A stretch of DNA of 64,000 nucleotides from contig CM061138.1 in assembly GCA_030789695.1 (NCBI GenBank), positions 179,839,051-179,903,050 of the forward strand, given 5' to 3'. Under the pieces are notes generated by a model. It worked only from the letters and a program-made list of their open reading frames with translations, was not told the origin of the DNA and ran no database searches. A program made the translations under genes and the position numbers. Numbering within the stretch: position 1 is the first letter of the stretch; the number at the start of each line of letters is the position of its first letter. Below, piece by piece: positions 1 through 10,661 of this stretch. Source of the DNA: Scilla litardierei. Taxonomy: Eukaryota; Streptophyta; Magnoliopsida; Asparagales; Asparagaceae.

Positions 1-791
1 TGGCAATGCTCCTCTAGATGTCCATTCATCATCATGCTCCAAGCTTTGGCTTCATTAGATGATCTTCATGACTTCATCCAAGCTTGAGCACACCATCACT
101 CTTGGAGGTCTTTAAGATATCCCTTGTAATATCCTCCAAGCCTTATGCTTTGCCTCATCAACATATAATCATTAAGATAAACTGAGACTAAAACATAAGA
201 TTGATTAGCACACTAGCATAATGTATTGATCATCATCAAAATAACATTAGTCTTGAAACCAAGAACTACTCCTAAACATCCATTTAATTTCAAGTTTGCC
301 ATTACTCACAAGCACTCACAATCCTTTCATAATTTCCCTCTATCTTTATACCTTAATTACAAGAATGCCATCGCTTTATGCTTCTAAAGAAATGCCCTCA
401 ATCTTAGCGTTTTATTTACAAGTTTGCCATTGCACAAAACTTTTTAATAAAAGCCCTTATCTCAATGTTCTTTTTTTACTTACAAGTTTGCCATAGCACT
501 AAGCCTAGTCATTATTATTATTATTATTTATTTATTTTACCCTCAACTTTAGTCCATAGTTACAATGATGCCATTTGTGCAAAAATAGGAATAAAATTGC
601 CCATATACTTGTATGCTTATTTACATCTCATGCCATCCTAAATATAAATCACAAATGGCAATTCCCACACACCACTTGACATGAATTCCAAGTGTAGGGA
701 ATGATCCCAACATCTACGTACACTGTTCAATAGAGGTGTACCCAAAAGAGTGTACTATAGTCGTATTAAACTCTACGTACGAGGGGTTACA
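1..791 (-). mobile_element. Element T (Tekay-like gypsy): 3' LTR, truncated by the window edge
   Basis: Read on the minus strand this LTR begins TGTAACCCCTCG at 791, directly after a purine-rich tract and the end of the element's pol. Its other end lies before base 1, so its length is unknown. It is AT-rich and non-coding, with a short ATT/TTTA-rich tract near 510-540. The assignment rests on the adjoining chromodomain-type pol end at 900-951. The matching 5' LTR is not in the window, because the gag end of T is cut by another insertion at 60504. Confidence 0.75.
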
Positions 792-951
792 TCCTACCAT
801 CCTTAAAATAAATTCCGTCCTCGGAATTACAAAAATACCATAAAAGCGTAGCTGTACATAGAGTTGGGAGCTAAAAGAGTTACAAAGCCACGAGAGACAC
901 TATGTAAACAAGTAAGGATACTTCTCTCGCATCTCATCTTCACGTTCCCAT
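792..951 (-). pseudogene. Element T: last codons of pol (chromodomain end) and polypurine tract
   Basis: On the minus strand, 951-900 encodes the end of a CR-type chromodomain (WEREDEMREKYPYLFT, then TAG at 902-900). This is the expected last segment of Tekay/Del-type pol. About 110 bp follow, ending in a purine-rich tract (near 792-830) before the LTR. The piece continues across the Copia-A insertion into 10662-11607: the codons before the break (LGEST) and after it (WERED) join within the chromodomain motif. Confidence 0.8.
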
Positions 952-1293
952 TGTTGGGATTTCGTAATCACATGTTCACTTTCCTATTCTATTCAATGTG
1001 ATTTTGATGTGACAACTATTATTATTGCTACTCACTCTATCTATACAGATGTGCAGATTCCCAATTTATCCACGCTTGGACAATAATCACTTGATAAGGA
1101 ATCTCTGCACAAAGGCATCTCAAATACTCACATGAAGCTCAGCATACATATCTACGGAAATCTACAGACTGATGTATTTTATACTTTATAGATTTCAGAG
1201 CCTTGAATATGAAATCCATCTAAGTCCTAGGTTCCTAATAACATATCCTAAACAACCCTTTTTCAGATAAGTCAAAATTCCCTTTTTTTGTCC

Positions 1294-1456
1294 TGGTCGA
1301 CTAAGTCACACATTAGTCGACTAAAACTTTTATTCGAATTTTGACCTAAAAATTTCTGAGTAGTCCTCAATCTACTTCAGAAACCTACCGTTAAAATTTC
1401 AGTCAAAAATTCCAACCTTTGACTTTTAGTCGACTAACACTACTTTAGTCGACTAA
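1294..1456 (+). repeat. Two pairs of TTAGTCGACTAA palindromes in the Copia-A LTR
   Basis: GTCGAC cores lie at 1296 and 1316 (20 bp apart) and at 1429 and 1448 (19 bp apart). Most are flanked to make the 12-bp palindrome TTAGTCGACTAA. The 3' LTR repeats the arrangement around 9637-9800. Two further pairs lie inside the element after pol, also 20 bp apart. They sit upstream of the TATA box, so a role as a promoter or enhancer element is possible; that is inference. Confidence 0.8.
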
Positions 1457-1562
1457 TGCAGTTTTTATGACCGTTTGCTTTGAAATTTTCTAGACAGTTT
1501 ATGAACGTTGGAAAACTCCTTTTTTCCCCCATTTTCATCCGTTTGTAACTGTCCAAAAATCC

Positions 1563-1570
1563 TATAAATA
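1563..1570 (+). promoter_or_regulatory. Probable TATA box of the Copia-A LTR
   Basis: TATAAATA lies in the context CCTATAAATATGAGGG and is kept with one change in the 3' LTR (TATAAATAGGAGGG near 9904). Its position downstream of the paired palindromes and upstream of the long leader fits a U3/R boundary nearby. Confidence 0.6.
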
Positions 1571-2314
1571 TGAGGGCATACCCTTCATTCTTTCACACAA
1601 CTTACCTCTTTCATTCTTTTCTAGAATTGTTGATTCTAAGCAATCTTGCCTTAGTTGTTCTCATTCTCATTTACAAGAAGAAATCCATAGATTTCTCTCT
1701 TCTAATGAGAACAGAAGAACTTCAAGATTCTTATTCATAGATCTTTTGAGAATTAAGGTTTTCTACCTTAAAGCAATTTTACCTTTTTTCAACATCATTT
1801 TGAAAAGTTGTTTGTGTTCATAATTGCAAGAAGAAATCGATAGATCTCTCTCTTCTTTTATGAACCAGAGAACTTCAAGTTTGTTCTTCATTACATATCA
1901 TATACATCTTGAAGTCTCCTTTTAAAACACCATCCTTGAATTTCATTCTAAATTCATAACAAGGCTATATGTGTTTTTCTATTTCATTATTTAACAGGTT
2001 TGAATCTCTGTTTAGAGATTGTACAAAGTTTGGGACACGGGGAGTGTCGCCATTTTTGTAAGTTGGTGCTTGTGGGGCAAGTGATTATAGTGGATTGAAA
2101 ATCTCTACTGGGAGTAAAGGACTGAGTAGAATCAAGAGGATCCGAACCAGGATACATCTCTGTGTTTGCGTTTGATTTACATTTTCCACATACTTTACTT
2201 TCTGCACATCTTAAGCAATTAGAAGTAACTCTTTAATTACAACAGTTAATTTTTTTTAATATACACTATTCATCCCCCTCTAGTGTATTGATCTATACAT
2301 GCTAAAATTACATT

Positions 2315-2326
2315 TGGTATCATAGC
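2315..2326 (+). other. Copia-A primer-binding site (initiator Met tRNA)
   Basis: TGGTATCATAGC follows the 5' LTR after 2 nt. It matches the usual plant copia site TGGTATCAGAGC with one substitution (T for G at position 9). It would prime minus-strand DNA synthesis from tRNA-iMet. Confidence 0.85.
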
Positions 2327-2335
2327 AAGGCTAAG

Positions 2336-4105
2336 TTGGCAGAAAATTCCGCAGCATCAAACATGAACGTTGTTCCACACAACTACAACACAAATCAACA
2401 TCCTGAAGGGCACTCTCAAGTTCGTCCTCCTCTATTTGATGGTTCTAATTACTCATATTGGAAATTACGAATGGAGATTCATCTCCAAAGTATGCATTAT
2501 GAGATTTGGGACATCGTATAGACAGGATACACTAAGCTAACAACTCCTGATGCTGATTGGTCCGCCAATGACAAATCTGCAAAGACAAACAACTCAAAGG
2601 CCATGAATGCTTTATTCTGTGCCATGGATAAACATGAGTTTAATCGAGTATCTCAGGCCAAAAGTGCAAAGGAGATTTGGCACATACTCGAGGTAACTCA
2701 TGAAGGAACCAATAAAGTAAAGGACACTAAGATTGTCTCTTTGGTTCATAAGTATGAGTTGTTCAAGATGCAAGACAAAGAGACGATTGGAGAAATAAAC
2801 ACCAGGTTCACTAATATTATTAATTCTCTTAATGCTCTTGGAAAAGTTTATTCTTCTCTTGATCAGGTACGCAAGATTCTTAAGGTACTCTCTCCAGAAT
2901 GGCGTCCAAAGATCACTGCTATTGAGGAAGCCAATGATCTTTCCAAATTATCCATGGAAGATCTAATTGGTAACTTAATGGCACATGAAGTCACATTACA
3001 AGATGCGAAAGAGGAATCAGATCAAAAGAAGAAAGTACTCACCTTCAACACAACATCAGAAAATGAAGATTCAGATGATGACATGGCATTCTTTGCCAAG
3101 AACTTCAAAAAATTCTTTCAAAAAGGTAAGTATAATAATTTCAAATCTAAGAATACTGATTCTTCGCTTTGCTTCAATTGTAATAGGCCAGGACATATGA
3201 AGAAAGATTGTCCACTTCTCAAAGCAAAGTTCAAAACTTCCAACAACAATGATCAATCTAGAAGAGAAAGGAAGTTTGACAAAATGAAGAAAGCATTTGC
3301 AGCAACGTGGGATGAGTCTTCAGATGATGAAGATGACCATGTTGAAAGTGCTAACATGTGCTTTATGGCACAAGATGATGAAGATGATGTAAGTTCTTTT
3401 AATAATGAAGAATTACTAGATGCATTAAAAGATCTCTATTCTCGTTTCAAAAAATTAAATGGTCAACATAAATCTTTGAAACAGAATAATGATGATCTCC
3501 TTCTTAAATATCAAGAATTGACATCTTCTAAAAACACTACACCAAATTCTATAAATGTTGAGAATACATCTTCTCAAGTTTCGGATCTTAGTAAAGAGAA
3601 TGATCTTCTCAAAACTAAGAATCTAGAATTGCATACACAAATATCCGAAATGGATAAAAGTATCTCATCACTAAAGATGAAATACGACAAGATGTCATCC
3701 AATGTTAATAAATTTAACAAAGGAAAGACAAATCTCGATGATTTGCTAAAAATTCAATATCCAGCATCATAGACAAGGACTGGGATATTCTCATAAGGAT
3801 GCACCCAAGTCTTATAACACTTCTTCCTCTTGTGGAAAAACAACTTTTGTTAAACCACAAAAGAAGAATCATGCATTCATCTACACGAAGAAAGTAAACA
3901 TTCCTACTTCTTCTTCACAAAGAAATGTTACTAACATTTCAAAACCATCTCCTAAGAAACCTACTACAATTAGTATATGGGTTCCTAAGGATTCATGTTT
4001 AAAAGATAGAAATGATTATATCTCTCATTATATACATTCTATACTTCATTCTAGTGATTACATTAGAAAGCCAAATTCCACTTGGGTTTGGCTTCCAAAA
4101 ATCTA
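2336..4105 (+). pseudogene. Copia-A gag (broken)
   Basis: This encodes the capsid/nucleocapsid polyprotein of a Ty1/copia element. It has an N-terminal segment with SNYSYWKLRMEIHL, a UBN2-type gag domain, a CCHC zinc knuckle CFNCNRPGHMKKDC near 3172-3213, acidic serine stretches and a coiled-coil-rich C-terminal half. The expected ATG at 2336 reads TTG, in the context AAGTTGGCAGAAAAT. An in-frame TAG lies at 2519-2521, and the frame shifts near 3765 so that the last part (ending WVWLPKI, stop near 4105) is out of register. The same WLPK-type ending is seen in the gag of Copia-B, with WFPK in Copia-C. Confidence 0.85.
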
Positions 4106-4143
4106 ATCCCAAGGACCCTCAAACAAAGGGTACCAATGCTTAA

Positions 4144-7100
4144 TATTTTATCTTTCAGGTACCAAAGAAAGAAAAATGGATTTTGGATAGTGGATGTTCA
4201 AAACACATGACAGGAAATGTCAAACTTCTTTCAACCGTTATCTATAAAGATGGAGGCACAATTACATTTGGTGACAACAACAAAGGTAAAATCATAGGCA
4301 CTAGAACAGTTGGTAATACAAATCAGCCTATCATCGAGAATGTTCTCCTGGCTGACGGTTTGAAACACAATTTACTTTCCATTAGTCAATTATGTGATAA
4401 ATATTATAAAATAGTATTTGAACAAAATGATTGCATCATTTACAGTTCTGATATGTCATCTATTTTATTTCGTGGTAAGCGTAAGAATAACATTTATATC
4501 TTATGCATGTCTATTACCACTCACAATCATTGTTTAATGATTACATTAGATGAAACATTGTTATGGCATAAACATTTTGGACACACTAATTTCAAAAACC
4601 TTGCACATATTTCAAAACACAATTTAGTTAATGGAATGCCAAACATCTCTTTGAAACACAAACATTTTTTTGATTCTTGTCAACAAGGAAAAATGCACAA
4701 ATCATCTTTTAAATCAAAGGACATTATCTCAACAAAGAGACCATTAGAACTCCTACACTTAGATTTGTTTGGTCCTTCAAGAGTAGCCTCTTTGAATAGA
4801 AGTAGATATGCATTTATCATTGTTGATGATTATTCTAGATATACTTGGGTTATATTCTTACAAAATAAGAATGATGCCTTCGAAGAATTTTCAATATTCT
4901 GTAGAAAGATACAAAAGATCAAATCCTCTAACATTATCACTATTCGTAGTGATCATGGGGGAGAATTTGAAAATAAATCTTTTACCAAGTTTTGTAATAA
5001 AAATGGCATTACACACAATTTTTCTTTTCCTCGTGCTCCTCCTCAAAATGGAGTGGTAGAAAGGAAAAATAGAACTTTACAAGAATATGCTAGAACAATG
5101 CTTTGTGATAGTAATCTACCAAAATATTTTTGGGCAGAAGCTATCGCAACTGCTTGCTACATTATGAATAAAGTTCTCATAAGGCCATTACTTAATAAAA
5201 CTTGTTTTGAATTATTCTTTAATCGCATTCCTCATGTATCATACTTTAAAGTGTTTGGATGTAAATGTTTTATTCTTAATACTAAAGATGCACTAGACAA
5301 ATTTGATTCAAAATCTGATGAAGGTATTTTTTGTTGGATACTCAACACATAGCAAAGCCTACAGAGTATATAACAAAAGAACTTCAACAGTTGAAGAATC
5401 ACTACATGTCACGTTTTATGAGAACCCCTCATCTAATTCTCCCGTCATTGATGATGAAGAGAATATATTACCTTTATCTAATTCTTTAGATAATATTAAA
5501 CTTGATGAAATTGATGCTACTAAACCCTCTGTTGAGTCTGTTTCAGATAATGCAGATCTTCCTAAGGCATTTGCACAAGTTCCAAATCATCCATCAGAAT
5601 TAATCATTGGAGATATTACAGATGGAGTAAGAACTCGTCGTCAAATAGAAAAAATGGCGCATTGTGCTTTCCTTTCATCCATTGAACCAAAGAACATCAA
5701 TGAAGCATGCAAAGACAGTTCTTGGATCATTGCTATGCAGGAAGAACTCAATCAATTTCAGAGAAATGATGTTTGGGAATTAGTTCCCAGACCATCAGAT
5801 CATTCAATATTGGTACCAAGTGGGTATTCAAAAATAAATTGCATGAATCTGGTCAGGTAATTAGAAACAAGGAACGATTGGTTACACAAGGTTAGAATCA
5901 AGAAGAAGGAATTGATTATGAAGAAACCTATGCACCAGTTGCACGTCTTGAATCTATTAGAATGCTTTTATCATTTGCATGTTTTAAAGATTTTAAGTTA
6001 TTTCAAATGGATGTCAAAAGTGCTTTTCTAAATGGTTTTCTTAAAGAAGAGGTTTATGTTGAACAACCACCAGGTTTTTGTCATGAAACTCTTAATAATC
6101 ATGTTTTTAAACTAAAGAAAGCTTTATATGGTCTTAAACAAGCACCTCGTGCTTGGTATGAAAGATTGAAAAGTTATCTTTTAAATTCTGGTTATAAAAT
6201 TGGTAAAATTGATTCAACTTTGTTTATTAAAAATATAAAATCTGACATCATTATTATTCAAATATACGTTGACGATATTATATTTGGTTCTACTAATGGA
6301 ACTCTTTGTTTAGATTTTTCTAAGATTATGCAGAAGGAATTTGAAATGAGTCATATGGGTGAACTCAACTACTTCCTTGGGCTTCAACTCAAACAAATGA
6401 AGGAAGGTATCTTCATCCATCCATCAAAGTACGCCAAAGAACTCATCAAGCATTTTGGTTTAGAGACTTCTGCTGATAAACATACTCCAATGAGTACATC
6501 TACATCACTAGACAAAGATTTAAATGGTAAGAGTGTTGATCAACATCTTTATAGAGGTATGATTGGCTCTCTACTTTATCTTACTGCTAGTAGACCAGAT
6601 ATTATGTTTTCAGTTTGTTTATGCGCACGTTTTCAAGCAGATCCTAAGATGTCACATCTTACTGCTGTAAAAAGGATAATTAAATATGTTAAACATACTT
6701 TTGATTTTGAATTATTTTATCCTAAAACTAGCACATATGATTTATTATCATATAGTGACGCAGATTTTGTTGGTTGCAAATCAGACCGAAAAAGTACAAG
6801 TGGTACATATCATTTTCTTGGACATGCTTTGGTCTCATGGTTTAGCAAAAAACAAAATTCTGTTTCATTATCTACCACAGAGGCAGAATATATTGCCGCT
6901 GGGTTAGCATGTGTACAAATTTTATGGATGAAAGAAACTATCTCAGATTATGGCATTGAGTGTTCCACATGTCCTATAATGTGTGATAATACAAGTGCAA
7001 TTAATTTATCTAAAAATTCAGTTCATCATTCACGCACTAAAGATATTGATGTCCGTCATCACTTTTTAGATGATCATGTTCAAAAATGGGATATAGTTTT

Positions 7101-7221
7101 GAAGTTCATTTCCACTGAACATCAGATTGCCCACATCTTAACTAAGCCTTTGAAAGAGGAATCTTTCATCAAACTTAGAAGAGATCTGGGCATCATCAGT
7201 GAATCTGAATTTGTCATATAA
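4144..7221 (+). pseudogene. Copia-A pol: protease, integrase, reverse transcriptase, RNase H (broken)
   Basis: The frame opens after TAA at 4141. Domains in order: aspartic protease active site ILDSGCSKHM (about 4177-4209); integrase zinc region with HKHFGH and CQQGK (about 4566-4700), where one cysteine of the usual CxxC appears as F (FFDSCQQGK); integrase core about 4750-5075 with VDDYSRYTW and GVVERKNRTLQ; reverse transcriptase with [14 protein letters not shown] and YVDDIIF (YVDD at 6265-6276); RNase H with [11 protein letters not shown] and TKPLKEESF, ending at TAA 7219-7221. Frameshifts occur near 5330 and 5815 and an in-frame TAG at 5893-5895, so no complete polyprotein can be made. 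The domain order (integrase before reverse transcriptase) defines Ty1/copia. Confidence 0.93.
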
Positions 7222-8185
7222 TGTTTTCCAATTTTTGTGAATTTCTGGAATTTTCTTATGATTTTATGATAATTGTTTTATTTAGTCGACTAATGTCTTA
7301 TTTAATCGACTAATATATCCGGATTTATTTTACAAACTGTTTTGCTTTCCATATTTGGTTTATTTTAATATATTTTTTCCGTTTATATCTATTAGGAATG
7401 TTCAATAATTCGGTTTAAATCTCTACCAACCATCTGGCATTGTCTTTTCCTATGAGAATTTGGTTTGGTCAATCCTTTCATTTGGTTTGTCTTTTACTAT
7501 GAGCCTTTATTTAAAAATCTTAAATTTTTACCCACTTCCCTTGGTTCACGCGCCCTGACATGGGGCTTTTTGGCTTCTTGTGTCGGCCGCATCCTTTGCC
7601 TTGGAACCCACACTTAGACTTCATTATATCACCTTGGAAAAAGGCATTAACCTCCCCTTTCCCAAAGCACACCAGGCTACATGTCACTTTTCAATTCGGC
7701 CGTCACCAATTTGTTTTAATGTGTTGCAGGGATCCACATGTCTTCCCTCTTCAATACATTGATCTTTTTCTTAAGATATTTAATTAGCCTCACTAACTTC
7801 TGTCCTTTCTCACTTATTTCTTCATTTTTTATTATTTTTTATTATTTTACAATTCTGAACGGACGCACTATAGATATTTTTTTCTCGTTAACCACTTCAT
7901 ATCTTAGTCGACTAACCAACCTATTAGCCGACTAACTCGGTTTTTTAAACCTTTTCCGATTTAACTTACGTCTTTTCGCGTTTTCGTATCTTCTTCCTCC
8001 CGCCTCTTCACATATTTTTTGAACCCTTTTTCAACCCATTCAGTTTCTACAACTTCTCTCAAACTGATCATGGCACCCGTTCGCATGGATAACTGCCTCA
8101 ATTTTTGCCTATTTATTTTCGGCCTTTTCTCTCTTATTCTTTCATCTTCTCATTACGAACCCTTCTCTCATCTTCCTCCTCTCAA
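7222..8185 (+). other. Copia-A post-pol spacer with two more palindrome pairs
   Basis: This AT-rich stretch between pol and the third ORF has no convincing gene. It holds two pairs of TTAGTCGACTAA-like sites, with cores at 7285 and 7305 and at 7907 and 7927, each pair 20 bp apart. It is the probable leader of the third ORF. Short overlapping ORFs at 7560-7935 have no recognisable content. Confidence 0.6.
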
Positions 8186-8923
8186 ATGGCTCTCCCTCAA
8201 TTACGAGATCTCGCGGCCGAGAATCGTTTCAAGGCCTCGGCAAGTGCCAAATTTCATCCCGAACGTTTCATCGATTACTCTGCCCTTGTCTCTTTCAACA
8301 TCCTCACCATCCTGTCTGCCGCCGGGCTCGAGAAGATCTGGGCTCTTGGCAACAAGGAACCCTATTATCCGCTCCTTGTCCGAGAATTCTACGCCAACTT
8401 AGAACCATGCGTCGTCGGTCGTGACACTCATCTCCTCACCCGTGTCAAAGGTTCCCCTATCTACCTTACCCTTCGTGCCATTTGTGATCTCATTGGTCTT
8501 CCTTCTCATTTCACGGGTTCACTTAACTTCACCATGACCGATCCTCGCATACTCGCCAAAATTGCCACTCCTTGTGCTCACAAACTTTCAACCGTCCATT
8601 TCAATCCCCCCGCTCGGATCATTCTCAAAGTGATCGTTTCCAACCTCATGCCTAAAGGTGGTTCCTTCAATTATCTCTCCAATGAGTTGGAACACTGGTT
8701 GTATGCCGTCATGGGTGGGTTACCGATCAATTGGGGCTTTGTGATCTTGCAGTCACTTCTTCGTCCGGTCCAGACTCACATCTATCACCCATCCTTCATC
8801 ACTTTGGTTCTCAAAATGTTTAGCATCCCTCTTGATGGAAAACTTGCGATATCTAACCCCTACAATCTCAACATCATCACCCTTCATAACATGCATCTCG
8901 ATATTCCTGATCCTGAGGAATAA
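8186..8923 (+). CDS. Copia-A third ORF, in env-like position; plant retrotransposon ORF of unknown function
   Basis: The product is about 245 residues if started at the ATG at 8186 (MALPQLRDLAAENRF); an in-frame ATG at 8105 would add 27 residues rich in Phe, Leu and Ser. SIRE/Maximus elements often have an ORF here, sometimes called env-like. I see no convincing transmembrane segment or furin-type site. The middle (REFYANLEPCVVGRDTHLL, then LRAICDLIGLPS) resembles the globular domain of Athila-type extra ORFs and of proteins annotated as putative plant transposon protein. That resemblance is by eye. After TAA the same frame continues with an acidic stretch (about DDEDEEDPEEDPSE), so the stop may be a mutation. 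Confidence 0.6.
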   Translation: MALPQLRDLAAENRFKASASAKFHPERFIDYSALVSFNILTILSAAGLEKIWALGNKEPYYPLLVREFYANLEPCVVGRDTHLLTRVKGSPIYLTLRAICDLIGLPSHFTGSLNFTMTDPRILAKIATPCAHKLSTVHFNPPARIILKVIVSNLMPKGGSFNYLSNELEHWLYAVMGGLPINWGFVILQSLLRPVQTHIYHPSFITLVLKMFSIPLDGKLAISNPYNLNIITLHNMHLDIPDPEE

Positions 8924-8985
8924 GATGCTGCTAATAGTGATGATGAAGATGAAGAAGACCCTGAAGAAGATCCTTCCGAAAAGGG

Positions 8986-9162
8986 GAGAATATTTTAGGA
9001 TATTTTAGGATATTTTGGGTCATAATTATTTTTACCCCATCTTTTTGTCAATGACAAAGGGGGAGAATATTTTAGGATATTTTAGGATATTTTGGGTCAT
9101 AATTATTTTTACCCCATCTTTTTGTCAATGACAAAGGGGGAGAATATTTTAAGATATTTTAG
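8986..9162 (+). repeat. 77-bp tandem repeat, just over two copies, each with an AAAGGGGGAG tract
   Basis: The unit runs from GAGAATATTTTAGG through AATTATTTTTACCCC to CAATGACAAAGGG. Copies start at 8986, 9063 and 9140 (the last partial), with a period of exactly 77 bp. Each unit ends in a polypurine-like tract. Confidence 0.9.
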
Positions 9163-9180
9163 GCATAATCTCAGGGGGGA

Positions 9181-9240
9181 GTATAGCATATGATATCTGC
9201 ATATAACTGAGTATAGCATATGATATCTGCATATAACTGA
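9181..9240 (+). repeat. 30-bp perfect tandem duplication
   Basis: GTATAGCATATGATATCTGC plus 10 further bases is repeated twice without mismatch, just before the 3' LTR and its AAAAAGGGGGAGAA polypurine tract (9280-9291). Confidence 0.95.
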
Positions 9241-9291
9241 GTATGAACCTTCATTTGCATAAATATTTGTCATCATCAAAAAGGGGGAGAA

Positions 9292-10656
9292 TGTTGGGAT
9301 TTCGTAATCACATGTTCACTTTCCTATTCTATTCAATATGATTTTGATGTGACAACTATTATTATTGCTACTCACTCTATCTATGTAGATGTGCAGATTC
9401 CCAATTTATCCACGCTTGGACAATAATCACTTGATAAGGAATCCCTGCACAAAGGCATCTCAAATACTCACATGAAGCTCAGCATACATATCTACGGAAA
9501 TCTACGGACTGATGTATTTTATACTTTATAGATTTCAGAGCCTTGAGTATGAAATCCATCTAAGTCCTAGGTTCCTAATAACATATCCTAAACAACCCTT
9601 TTTCAGATAAGTCAAAATTCACATTTTTTCTGTCCTAGTCGACTAAGTCACACATTAGTCGACTAAAAACTTTTATTTGAATTTTGACCTAAAAATTTCT
9701 GAGCAGTCCTTAGTCTACTTCAGAAACCTACCGTTAAAATTTTAGTCAAAAATTCCAACCTTTGACTTTTAGTCGACTAACACTACTTTAGTCGACTAAT
9801 GCAGTTTTTATGACCGTTTGCTTTGAAATTTTCCAGACAGTTTCTGAACGTTGGAAAACTCATTTTCCCCCCATTTTCATCCGTTTGTAACTGTCCAAAA
9901 ATCCTATAAATAGGAGGGCATACCCTTCATTCTTTCACACAACTTACCTCTTTCATTCTTTTCTAGAATTGTTGATTCTAAGCAATCTTGCCTTAGTTGT
10001 TCTCATTCTCATTTGCAAGAAGAAATCCAAAGATTTCTCTCTTCTAATGAGAACGGAAGAACTTCAAGATTCTTATTCATAGATCTTTTGAGAATTGAGG
10101 TTTTCTACCTTAAAGCAATTTTGCCTTTTTTCAACATCATTTTGAAAAGTTGTTTGTGTTCATAATTGCAAGAAGAAATCGATAGATCTCTCTCTTCTTT
10201 TATGAACCAGAGAACTTCAAGTATTGTTCTTCATTACATATCATATACATCTTGAAGTCTCCTTTTAAAACACCATCCTTGAATTTCATTCTAAATTCAT
10301 AACAAGGCTATATGTGTTTTTCTATTTCATTATTTAACAGGTTTGAATCTCTGTTTAGAGATTGTACAAAGTTTGGGACACGGGGAGTGTCAGCCATTTT
10401 TGTAAGTTGGTGCTTGTGGGGCAAGTGATTATAGTGGATTGAAAATCTCTACTGGGAGTAGAGGACTGGAGTAGGTCAAGAGGATCCGAACCATGATACA
10501 TCTCTGTGTTTGCGTTTGATTTACATTTTCTACATACTTTACTTTATGCACATCTTAAGCAATTAGAAGTAACTCTTTACTTGCAACAGTTAATTTTTTT
10601 AATATACACTATTAACCCCCCCACTAGTGTATTGATCCATACAGGCTAAAATTACA
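9292..10656 (+). repeat. Copia-A 3' LTR (1,365 bp)
   Basis: It starts TGTTGGGATTTCG directly after AAAAAGGGGGAGAA and ends TAAAATTACA. It is close to the 5' LTR, with scattered differences, so insertion was not very recent. Both palindrome pairs and the TATA box are kept. Confidence 0.93.
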
Positions 10657-10661
10657 CCTAT

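Larger units (their letters stand above)
952..2312 (+). repeat. Copia-A 5' LTR (1,361 bp)
   Basis: The LTR starts TGTTGGGATTTCG and ends GCTAAAATTACA. It aligns along its whole length with 9292-10656, with scattered substitutions and small indels. It contains two pairs of TTAGTCGACTAA-like palindromes, a TATA box near 1563 and a short repeated leader (AAGAAGAAATCSATAGAT-like, near 1675 and 1830). Confidence 0.93.
952..10656 (+). mobile_element. Copia-A: SIRE/Maximus-like Ty1/copia retrotransposon, full-length but mutated
   Basis: This 9.7-kb element has two long LTRs (952-2312 and 9292-10656), both TGTTGGGAT...ATTACA, an initiator-Met primer-binding site, gag, pol in copia order (protease, integrase, reverse transcriptase, RNase H), a third ORF after pol and a repeat-rich stretch with several AAAGGGGGAG tracts before the 3' LTR. 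The 5-bp flanks are CCCAT (947-951) and CCTAT (10657-10661), a target duplication with one later C-to-T change. It sits in the chromodomain of element T. LTRs of 1.36 kb, the third ORF and the long post-pol region fit the SIRE/Maximus lineage. Gag and pol contain frameshifts and stops, so it is not autonomous now. Confidence 0.9.

Noticed and set aside
8105..8185. Signal peptide on the Copia-A third ORF (MPIYFRPFLSYSFIF...)
   Set aside because: The segment depends on an upstream ATG, is Ser-rich with an interrupted hydrophobic core, and nothing else in the ORF looks like a membrane protein. Left open as a low-probability alternative.
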